From JADKAV01 sp963769435 (GTDB taxonomy: Bacteria; Actinomycetota; Actinomycetes; S36-B12; UBA10799): 64,000 nucleotides of DNA. Positions 44,307 to 53,766 of the stretch are shown piece after piece; positions within the stretch are counted from its first letter, which is position 1; each line of letters opens with the position of its first letter. Under the pieces are notes generated by a model that worked only from the letters and a program-made list of their open reading frames with translations, had not been told where the DNA came from and ran no database searches. Both the position numbers and the translations under genes were made by a program. The DNA is taken from NCBI GenBank assembly GCA_963769435.1, contig CAVYLN010000002.1:930001-994000 (forward strand). The letters run 5' to 3'.

Positions 44307-44420
44307 TGGGATCAGGTGAGACCGATCCCGGCGGACGGGACGTGACCGGACGGCGGGCGGTCGTCCGTCGCGGGCACACGATCCCGTCAGACCACCCATG
44401 TGCGGGAGGAATATCAACCG

Positions 44421-46049
<1,629 letters not shown>

Positions 46050-46065
46050 TCCACGCGCAACCGCA

Positions 46066-46100
46066 CGAGGGGCCGATCCGCATGCCGGGTCGGCCCCTCG
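46066..46100. terminator. Bidirectional terminator between groEL and the convergent epimerase gene
   Basis: A perfect 11-bp inverted repeat, CGAGGGGCCGA (46066-46076) and TCGGCCCCTCG (46090-46100), 17 bp past the groEL stop and 55 bp before the stop of the minus-strand epimerase. Confidence 0.75.
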
Positions 46101-46154
46101 TCGCGTGTGCGGCGCCGGGGACCGGATCGAGTTCCGCGATGGTGGGTATCCGCT

Positions 46155-47561
46155 CTACCGACGCAGGGCCGCCATGCGATGTGTGCGAGCCATGGCCGAC
46201 GAGGCGAGTTCCGGATGCGCCTCGGCGATCTTGCTGGAGGTGATGGCGATCTCCTCGGGGTCGAAACCCGACGCCTCGAGGACTCGCTGTCGGCTGAATG
46301 CGGCCCCATAGCGCTGCGGCGCCGGCGTGTTGAAGACGAGGTGCTCGAGTGCTTCCCGCACCCGTTCGGCGGCGTGACCGTCCCCGAACGGGTTGGTGTC
46401 CATGGTCATTGCCCGCCGCGCAGCCTTGCTGTCCAGCAGTTCCAGCGCCACGTCACGGATCCTGTCGGTGTTGCTGCCGACCAGAATCAGGGATCCGCTC
46501 TCGACACCCTCGGGGCGTTCGGACTCGGCGCGCGCCACCAGCACCGGAGTTCCCACACTTGGGGCTTCCTCCTGCACCCCGCCGGAGTCGCTGATGGCAA
46601 GCGATGCCCGCTCCAACAGCCGCGCGAACGGGATGTAGTCGATGGGTTCGGTGAGAACCACGTTCGGAACCCCGGACATCACCGCGAACACCTCGTCGCG
46701 GACCCTCGGGTTGGGATGGACCGGCCACACGACCAGCACGTCCGGGCGGGTCTCGGCGATCTGGCGCACAGCGGTGGCGATCCGGCGCAGCGGCTCGCCG
46801 AGGTTCTCGCGGCGGTGCGCGGTGACCACGACCACCGGAAGATCCGGATCGTCGAGCGCGTCGAGACGACTGTCCGGCCATGGAGCGTGCAGTTGTGCGG
46901 CCCAGTGCAGCGCGTCAATACCGGTGTTCCCGGTCACGAAGATGCGCTGGGCGTCGACCCCCTCGCGTACCAGGTTCGCCTCGTTCGCAGGCGTCGGCGC
47001 CAGGTGGAAAGCGGCCATCCGCGAGATCAACTGGCGGTTCAACTCCTCGGGGAACGGCGAGAGGATGTCCCGGGTGCGCAATCCGGCCTCAACATGCACG
47101 ACGGGCAGCTTGGTGCCCATGGAGGCCAAAGCGGCGCCCATTGCCGAGGTCGTGTCGCCGTGCACGAGCGTGAGGGCCGGATACGGGCTGCCTGGCCGTT
47201 CGGCGGCCCCGAACAGGCGGGGTCGCGACCTCCGCTCGTCCCCGCCACGTAACTGCGTGAGCAACTGGTCGAACGCATCGACGCAGTCGCGGACCAATCC
47301 GTTGATCGTGTTGCCGACGCGCCCGATCCGCAGGTCCGCGTCCGGTGTGATGCCGGCGGCGCTGAGGATGGGAAGGACCATGTCGGCGTGCTGGCCGGTG
47401 TTCACCACGAAGGGCTGCAGCAGGTTCGACTTCTGCAATGCCTGAACGACCGGCAGCATCTTGATCGTCTCGGGCCTGGTACCCATCACCACCAGGCACC
47501 GCACCCGACCATCGGAGTTGCCCGGATCTGCGACACGGGGGCTCGGAATCGTGGAGGTCAT
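46155..47561 (-). CDS. wecB: UDP-N-acetylglucosamine 2-epimerase (non-hydrolysing type)
   Basis: A 468-residue protein that should interconvert UDP-GlcNAc and UDP-ManNAc. MGTRPETIKMLPVVQALQKS, NTGQHADMVLPILSAAGITP, VHGDTTSAMGAALASMGTKL, HVEAGLRTRDILSPFPEELN and the C-terminal SDSGGVQEEAPSVGTPVLVA are family motifs. It is longer than the usual 370-400 residues, through an insert after TQLRGGDERRSRPRLFG and a C-terminal tail of about 60 residues. Start ATG 47561. It is divergent from the secreted protein and glycosyltransferase genes, so it probably supplies an activated sugar for that locus. Confidence 0.9.
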   Translation of the reverse strand: MTSTIPSPRVADPGNSDGRVRCLVVMGTRPETIKMLPVVQALQKSNLLQPFVVNTGQHADMVLPILSAAGITPDADLRIGRVGNTINGLVRDCVDAFDQLLTQLRGGDERRSRPRLFGAAERPGSPYPALTLVHGDTTSAMGAALASMGTKLPVVHVEAGLRTRDILSPFPEELNRQLISRMAAFHLAPTPANEANLVREGVDAQRIFVTGNTGIDALHWAAQLHAPWPDSRLDALDDPDLPVVVVTAHRRENLGEPLRRIATAVRQIAETRPDVLVVWPVHPNPRVRDEVFAVMSGVPNVVLTEPIDYIPFARLLERASLAISDSGGVQEEAPSVGTPVLVARAESERPEGVESGSLILVGSNTDRIRDVALELLDSKAARRAMTMDTNPFGDGHAAERVREALEHLVFNTPAPQRYGAAFSRQRVLEASGFDPEEIAITSSKIAEAHPELASSAMARTHRMAALRR

Positions 47562-47632
47562 GCCCTGAATATCGGCGCCTACAGCCGAATCTTGACCTAT
47601 AGTCCCGCGCGAGGAGTGCCGATGATGTCTGT

Positions 47633-48274
47633 GTGGGCTGGTGGAACGTTCGGGCGGCGATGGTGGGATCGGCCGTCGTCGCCGCGCTGACGCTCGCCCC
47701 GGCCGCCGCGAGCCAGGCCGCAACCCTGACCGACGGCGAGTCGAGCGCCGGCTGGAGCGTCGTCTTCGCCGGCTACGGCACGGTCACCGCAACCTCCCGC
47801 GCAGTCAATCTGCGACCCGCGGTCGCCGAGGATGCGGCCACGACACACGCTGCCCTGGTCGTCCGTGACGCACCCGGCACTGCCGATCGCATCCGGTCCC
47901 GGGTAACGCTCAACGAGCAACTGCGTGTGGGCTCCTCGGCCAACCCCTGGGAGACGGGCTGGCTGTTGCTGCGCTACACCGACCCCGAGCACTTCTACTA
48001 CCTCGCCTGCAAGACCAACGGATGGGAACTGGGCAAGCGTGACCCCGCGTATCCGGGCGGTCAGCGCTTCCTCGCCACCGGCGAGGAGCCATGCGCGGCG
48101 GTCGGTGATGCCGCGAACCTGCTGCTGGCCGCGAAGGGCAACCGGTTGACGGTCAAGGTGGACGGGGAAAGGGTTGCACAGTTCACCGACACCCAGCGCC
48201 CCTACCGCTCGGGGCAGGGGGGCCTGTACAGCGAGGATGCCGATGTCACTTTCGATCGACTCATCGTCGCGTAG
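47633..48274 (+). CDS. Secreted protein with a concanavalin-like (DUF1080-type) fold
   Basis: A protein of about 213 residues with a signal peptide (MVGSAVVAALTLAPAAASQA). The mature part resembles DUF1080/LamG-type beta-sandwich domains (TGWLLLRYTDPEHFYYLACK, RLTVKVDGERVAQF, GQGGLYSEDADVTFDRLIV) and has two cysteines that could pair. A -10-like TATAGT at 47598-47603 is followed by GAGGAG (47611-47616), which is ideally spaced from an ATG at 47622 in another frame. The open frame uses GTG 47633. A lost base between about 47625 and 47645 would explain this. It may bind or trim the polysaccharide made by the next two genes. Confidence 0.7.
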   Translation: MGWWNVRAAMVGSAVVAALTLAPAAASQAATLTDGESSAGWSVVFAGYGTVTATSRAVNLRPAVAEDAATTHAALVVRDAPGTADRIRSRVTLNEQLRVGSSANPWETGWLLLRYTDPEHFYYLACKTNGWELGKRDPAYPGGQRFLATGEEPCAAVGDAANLLLAAKGNRLTVKVDGERVAQFTDTQRPYRSGQGGLYSEDADVTFDRLIVA

Positions 48275-48310
48275 CCGTCGGGCGTCAGCCGCGTCCGGAC
48301 TGCCAGACTC

Positions 48311-50123
48311 GTGAGCGTGCGGGTTCTGGGGTGGATCACGACATTGGGCGCCTTGGTGGCGATGTGCCTTTCTCCGACGTCTGCCGCGGTCGCGGCAGCC
48401 AAGCCGAACCCCCAGGTCCCTTTCCCCTACAACCTGTCGATCCGAGGGGCATACGGGGTCGCGGAAGTGGTCGTCCCGATCGCCGAGGGGGCGACACCCG
48501 CACGGCTGCGGGGCCGGATCTCCTCGTCGTTCACCTCCCCCGGGTTCGTTGCTGATCCTCGTCAACGGACGCGTGGCCGAGTCCGTCCCGGCGGTCGAGG
48601 GAGGCCCGTTCAGTGTCGACCTCAGTGGTGCCGACGTCCGCGACGGTGGCCTCACCATCGGGCTGCGGACCGACCTCGACCCGGATCGGGACTGCTTCCG
48701 CGACGACCAGGCCGTGGCCTCACTCGACAATGCCGCACTCGTCCTCGAACGCCGCCCCAAAGCCCCGACGACCGTCGCCGGGTTCCTGGACGCCGGGTCG
48801 TCGTCGTTCGTCGTCTCCATCCCCGGCTCCCCCACGCCGACCGAGCAGGCCGCCGGGCTCGATGCCATGCTCGCCCTGCGGCACATATCGGGGCCGAGTA
48901 CCACCCTTGAACTGCTGGCCACCGATGTCCCACCGCCGACCACAGCCGAATCGAGGACGGTGGTGGTCGACGCGACCGACGACGCGGAGAATGCGCTGAC
49001 CGTCACCGACGGCCGCCTGTGGGTGACAGGTGCCGACGAGGGGCTCGCGGCCGCGGCGGTGTCCATCGCGGACCCGAACAATGCGCTGCTCGATGTGACA
49101 TCGGTGTCGGGTCTGTCCGGCCAGGCCGACTACGCACCACTGACCGGAACAGCCAGCCTGCAGGACCTCGGTATCAGCGCACTGCGGGTCAGTGGAGTGG
49201 GCCGGGTGTCACAGACGGTGGAAATCCCGCAGGCCGCCTTCGGCTCACCGGTGTCCCAACTCATCGTGGAGCTGCGGGCAGCGGCCACCCCGGTCGTGCC
49301 CGGCCAGCAGGCGCGGGTCAACATCAACTGGAACGACCGGCTCGTCGCTTCGCAGGCCCTCAGCCAGGATTCCCGTCTCGCGCTCGACTTCACTGCTGGG
49401 GCGGAGGATCTCCGATCGCTGAACTACCTGGAAGTCGAACTCGAATACCTTCCCGCCGGCGGCGACTGCAGTGACCCCCCTCTCAGCGGTGAGGTCCAGC
49501 TGGATGTCGCGGCCAGTCAGGTCACACCCACGTTCGGCACCTCGGTCGGCCCCGGGTTCCAGCGATTCCCGCAGTCCTTCGGTCCGGCGATCCCGGTGAC
49601 GGCGGGTGCGGCGTCTCAGGACGACCTGGCGAATCTCGGTGGGCTGCTCGATGCAGCGGTACGCGTGAGCCCTTTGCAGTACACGGTGGAAGTCGTCGAT
49701 GCCTCAACCTTGGCTGAGAACGGCGGCGTCGGCACCGGGATCGCCGGACAGCAGGCCGACGAACTGGGGGCGCCACTGCCCGACGAACAGGACAGTGCCG
49801 GTTTCCCCCCGGGACGGACCACACCGTATGCGGCGCTACAGGCGTTCCAGAGCGGCGGATCGGACCTGGTGCTGCTCTCGGCGGCGCCCGAACAGGAGGC
49901 CGCGACGCTCGCCGCGTGGCCGGGCACCCAGGCCGGCGGATGGTCATCATTGACCGGACAGGTGTACGTCCTGGGCCAGGACAGCCCTGCCCCGGAGCCG
50001 TTCGCCGCCAAGAGCACCGCACCGGACAAACGCACGCCACAGATCATCGCCGCAGCCGTCGCGACGCTGCTACTGGGCGTGTTCCTGCTCATCTGGCTGC
50101 GGCGGCGGCCGGCAAGGGACTGA
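48311..50123 (+). CDS. BcsB-like cellulose-synthase regulatory subunit homologue, one frameshift
   Basis: The repaired protein has 603 residues. It has a signal peptide (VLGWITTLGALVAMCLSPTS), a long extracytoplasmic beta-rich region with repeated BcsB-type segments (AGSSSFVVSIPGSPTPTEQA, INWNDRLVASQALSQ, LNYLEVELEYLPAGGDCSDP), and one C-terminal membrane helix (IIAAAVATLLLGVFLLIWLR) followed by Arg residues. One extra T at 48545-48546 breaks the frame; without it FTSPG runs into SLLILVNGRVAES. It ends three bases before the processive glycosyltransferase, so the pair probably forms one synthase, as BcsA-BcsB does. The polymer is unknown. Confidence 0.8.
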
Positions 50124-50126
50124 GCC

Positions 50127-51419
50127 ATGGGCGTCTGGGACTGGCTGGTGTTCGTTGTCTACTACGTCTCCTTCGTCGCGATCGCGATCGGATACGTATG
50201 GACGATCGTGCTGTTCATCGTCGGCTATCGCTACCTGAACACTGTGGATCAGACGCCCTCCGGTGACGAGTCGCAGTACCTGTGGGTGTTCATGGTGCCT
50301 GCCCTCAACGAGGGTGTGACGATCGCCGACAGCGTCGACAGGCTTCGCCAGGTGGCCGCGACCCACAAGATCATCCTGGTCATCAACGACGGGTCGGACG
50401 ACAACACCGGCGAGGTGCTCGAGTCCATCGGCGGCAGTGACCTGGAGGTGCTCACCAGGCGAGCACCGGATGCCCGGGTCGGAAAAGCAGCGGCCCTCAA
50501 CGCGGCCTTCGCGCACGTGGGCGAGCACATCCTCGACAAACCCGCGTACCGGGACTTCCCACCGGACAAGGTCATCTTCGGCATCGTGGACGCCGACGGC
50601 CGCCTTGCGGCGAACGCGCCGACAGCCGTGGCGGGCCATTTCGACGATGCTGCGGTCGGCGGGGTGCAGGTTCACGTGCACATCTACAACCAGACCAGTT
50701 GGCTGACCCGCATGCAGGGCCTCGAGTTCCGAATTTTCGGCGGGCTCTACCAGGTTGGGCGATCGTGGTGGGGGACGGCTTTCCTCGGAGGCAACGGACA
50801 GTTCAACCGGATGACCGCCCTGCGCTCGGTGTCTAACCAGGACGGCCCGTGGTCGCACTACCTGACCGAGGACCAGGAACTCGGGCTGCGGTGCCTGGCC
50901 GCGGGGTGGCGCGGGGAGCACGAGACCCGCACGCAGGTGGCTCAGCAGGGCCTCAACGACCTACGTCGTCTGTACCGGCAACGCGGCAGATGGTTCCAGG
51001 GCAACCTCCAGGTCCTCAAGGACCTCGGCCGGCTCAACTCCCCGGACCTCTACGGCGTGCGGCGACTGGACACGGCCATCTCCCTGATCCTGCCCGTCCT
51101 GCAGATCGTCGTCGGCCTGGCACTACTGCTGGCGCTGATCCTCGCGGTGTTCTTCAACGTGTCGTACCTGCCTTGGGGATCACCGATACTCGTGGTCTTC
51201 TTCGTCCAGTTGTCCGTCGGTCCCACGTTCCTGGGCGTGATGATCGTGGCCCGCGGCCGCGGGCTGGCGGGTGTCCCCACAGTGCTCGCCACCGCGGTCC
51301 CCTACCTCCTCTACACGTGGGTGATGTGGCCGGTGGTCGGGATCGGGGTCTGGAAGCAGTTGCGCGGCTCGACGACGTGGGCCAAGACCGATCGCGAGGC
51401 GGTCGCCGAACCCGCATGA
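50127..51419 (+). CDS. Processive family 2 glycosyltransferase, BcsA-like without PilZ
   Basis: A 430-residue membrane protein. One N-terminal helix (about 8-33) precedes the GT2 domain. That domain has Asp88 in VINDGSDDN, the DxD-type DAD at 155-157, the catalytic-base TED at 247-249, and the QxxRW motif QRGRW at 285-289. Three or four helices close the protein (about 310-405). This is the signature of processive synthases such as cellulose, hyaluronan or PNAG synthases. There is no PilZ domain, so c-di-GMP control is not built in. It starts three bases after the BcsB-like stop. Confidence 0.88.
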   Translation: MGVWDWLVFVVYYVSFVAIAIGYVWTIVLFIVGYRYLNTVDQTPSGDESQYLWVFMVPALNEGVTIADSVDRLRQVAATHKIILVINDGSDDNTGEVLESIGGSDLEVLTRRAPDARVGKAAALNAAFAHVGEHILDKPAYRDFPPDKVIFGIVDADGRLAANAPTAVAGHFDDAAVGGVQVHVHIYNQTSWLTRMQGLEFRIFGGLYQVGRSWWGTAFLGGNGQFNRMTALRSVSNQDGPWSHYLTEDQELGLRCLAAGWRGEHETRTQVAQQGLNDLRRLYRQRGRWFQGNLQVLKDLGRLNSPDLYGVRRLDTAISLILPVLQIVVGLALLLALILAVFFNVSYLPWGSPILVVFFVQLSVGPTFLGVMIVARGRGLAGVPTVLATAVPYLLYTWVMWPVVGIGVWKQLRGSTTWAKTDREAVAEPA

Positions 51420-51579
51420 CCCGTTCGGTCTGTCACACTCGGTGGACCACCAAGTCCATGCCCTCACTGCACCCGGACTTCGTCTGGGCAACCTCCACGT
51501 CCACCGGACGCAGGATCGCACGGTCCGGACTCCGGCAGGTGGTACACCGCCGCGAGCAACGAGCGACCTGAAGACGCCA

Positions 51580-51612
51580 GTGGACCCCGGCTCTGGCGGA
51601 ACCGGGGTCCAC
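51580..51612. terminator. Bidirectional hairpin terminator
   Basis: A perfect 11-bp inverted repeat, GTGGACCCCGG (51580-51590) and CCGGGGTCCAC (51602-51612), between the convergent glycosyltransferase gene and the small gene at 51652-51975. No other feature is seen in the 232-nt gap. Confidence 0.75.
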
Positions 51613-51651
51613 TTGGGGGACTTCCCGTGGGAGGCGACGGGAAGTGCGCCT

Positions 51652-51975
51652 TCACAACAAGCGGAACACGAGGGATCTCGCTTGTAGGGACAGTTGGGCG
51701 GCTTCGGCACCGTTCGAGCCGTGCATCCGGTCAAGGACCGAGATCAACTCACGCAGATCGGCCGGCTGCTCGCGGAACCGCGGTGTCACGTAGGGGATGA
51801 ACTCAGCCCCGAGCCAGGCGATCAGGCGTTGACACTCCGGCACCCCTGTGTAGCCGTCGTCAACGGCCGCGACCACCTCGAGAACGAGCCGGTCGGCCGT
51901 CTGATTCAGCTCCTCCAGGATCGGCGAGCCGATCACCTGTGGACGGGCCTCAGATACAGTCTTGTCGTAGATCAT
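51652..51975 (-). CDS. Hypothetical protein
   Basis: A 107-residue soluble, largely helical protein that I do not recognise (MIYDKTVSEARPQVIGSPIL, EELNQTADRLVLEVVAAVDD, PADLRELISVLDRMHGSNGA). I chose ATG 51975 because GGGAGGTG lies six bases upstream; the in-frame GTG at 51984 is part of that site. No cysteine pair besides a single Cys; no membrane segment. Confidence 0.65.
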   Translation of the reverse strand: MIYDKTVSEARPQVIGSPILEELNQTADRLVLEVVAAVDDGYTGVPECQRLIAWLGAEFIPYVTPRFREQPADLRELISVLDRMHGSNGAEAAQLSLQARSLVFRLL

Positions 51976-52131
51976 GGTTGGCACCTCCCGGCTCTGTGAT
52001 CAAATCGTGACCTTTTCGAGACCATTCTGCGCACATCCCGCGGGGGTTGTCCACCCCCGATCGGGTCGATCGTCCGGATTTCGGCGCACGCACCCCGTCA
52101 TCCATCTGTCGGTGTGGACAGCGACGTGCGG

Positions 52132-53766
52132 TCAGAGGTCGTGTGCGTCGAGGATGCGGTAGGCGTAGCCCTGTTCGGCGAGGAACCGCTGCCGGTGGGA
52201 GGCGAAGTCGGCATCGACGGTGTCGCGTGTCACCACCGTGTAGAAGTGCGCGGTGGCACCATCGGCCTTGGGCCGAAGCACCCTGCCGAGCCGCTGGGCC
52301 TCCTCCTGCCGGGAGCCGAACGTCCCCGAAACCTGGATCGCGACCCGCGCCTCTGGCAGATCGATGGAGAAGTTGGCCACCTTGCTGACCACCAGCACCG
52401 GCACCGTCCCAGCACGGAAGGCGTCGTAGAGTTCCTGGCGCAAACTCACCCGTGTCTTGCCGGTGATCAGCGGCGCATCCAGTTCCGCGGCCAACCCCTC
52501 GAGTTGGTCCAGGTACTGCCCGATGATCAGGACCTGATCGTCGGGGTGAGATGCGATGAGTTGTTTGACCACGTCGGTCTTCACATCCGCTGTCGCGGCC
52601 AGTCGGTACCTGTCCTCGGGTTCGGCCACCGCGTAGGCCATGCGATCCGGCTCCGGTAGGCTCACCCGGATCTCGCAGCAGTCGGCCGGCGCGATGTACC
52701 CCTGGGCCTCGATGTCCCGCCAGGGGGCGTCGAATCGTTTGGGACCGATCAAGGAGAAGACGTCGGACTCCCGGCCGTCCTCGCGCACCAGCGTCGCTGT
52801 CAGCCCAATCCGGCGGCGGCTCTGGATGTCCGCTGTGAACCGGAAGACCGGTGCCGGCAGCAGGTGGACCTCGTCGTAGATGATGAGGCCCCAGTTGCGC
52901 GCGTCGAACACCTCGAGATGCGCGTACACACCTTTGCGCTTTGACGTCAGGATCTGGTACGTCGCGATGGTCACCGGTCGGATCTCCTTGGACTGACCGC
53001 TGTACTCGCCGATCTCGTCCTCGGTGAGCGAAGTGCGCGCCACGAGTTCATCCCGCCACTGGCGAGCGGCCACGGTATTCGTGACCAGGATCAGCGTGGT
53101 CGCCTGGGCCATGGCCATCGAGGCGGCGCCGACGATCGTCTTGCCGGCACCACAGGGCAGAACGACCACACCGGACCCGCCGTGGAAGGCGTTCTCGGCC
53201 GCCTGCTTCTGATACTCGCGCAGCGACCAGCCGTCCTCCCGCAGTGCGATCGGGTGGCGTTCGCCGTCGACATAGCCTGCGAGATCCTCCGCTGGCCATC
53301 CGATCTTCAGCAACGCCTGCTTCAGCCGGCCGCGCTCGCTCGGGTGGACCACCACCGTCGCGTCGTCGATCTGCTCTCCGAGCATGACCGCCGTACGTTT
53401 GTGGCGCTGAACCTCGGTGAGGACCGCCCGGTCGTGGCTGACGAGGACCAGTCCGTGGGCCGGATGATTGTGCAACTCCAGGCGACCGTAGCGGCCGACA
53501 GTCTCGGTGACATCGAGCAACAACGCGGGACTGACCGGGAAGCGGGAGTAGCGCACGAGCGTGTCCACGATCTGCTCGGCGTCGTGTCCGGCGGCACGGG
53601 CGTTCCACAGCCCGAGGTTGGTGAGGCGGTAGGTGTGGACGTGCTCGGGGGATCGTTCCAACTCCGCGAACACCGCGATCTCGCGCCGACACTGCTGTGC
53701 CTGCGGGTGATCCACCTCCAACAGCAGCGTGTGATCGCTCTGGACGATCAGCGGACCGTCGCTCAT
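52132..53766 (-). CDS. XPB-family DNA helicase
   Basis: A 544-residue superfamily 2 helicase of the ERCC3/XPB type. The N-terminal domain (MSDGPLIVQSDHTLLLEVDH, HVHTYRLTNLGLWNARAAGH) precedes Walker A PCGAGKT (204-210), the DEVH box (298-301), GLTATLVREDGRE (321-333) and motif VI QEEAQRLGRVLRPK. Actinobacterial XPB enzymes unwind DNA 3' to 5' and are thought to act in repair. The start at 53766 overlaps the upstream partner gene by 4 nt (ATGA). Confidence 0.94.
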   Translation of the reverse strand: MSDGPLIVQSDHTLLLEVDHPQAQQCRREIAVFAELERSPEHVHTYRLTNLGLWNARAAGHDAEQIVDTLVRYSRFPVSPALLLDVTETVGRYGRLELHNHPAHGLVLVSHDRAVLTEVQRHKRTAVMLGEQIDDATVVVHPSERGRLKQALLKIGWPAEDLAGYVDGERHPIALREDGWSLREYQKQAAENAFHGGSGVVVLPCGAGKTIVGAASMAMAQATTLILVTNTVAARQWRDELVARTSLTEDEIGEYSGQSKEIRPVTIATYQILTSKRKGVYAHLEVFDARNWGLIIYDEVHLLPAPVFRFTADIQSRRRIGLTATLVREDGRESDVFSLIGPKRFDAPWRDIEAQGYIAPADCCEIRVSLPEPDRMAYAVAEPEDRYRLAATADVKTDVVKQLIASHPDDQVLIIGQYLDQLEGLAAELDAPLITGKTRVSLRQELYDAFRAGTVPVLVVSKVANFSIDLPEARVAIQVSGTFGSRQEEAQRLGRVLRPKADGATAHFYTVVTRDTVDADFASHRQRFLAEQGYAYRILDAHDL

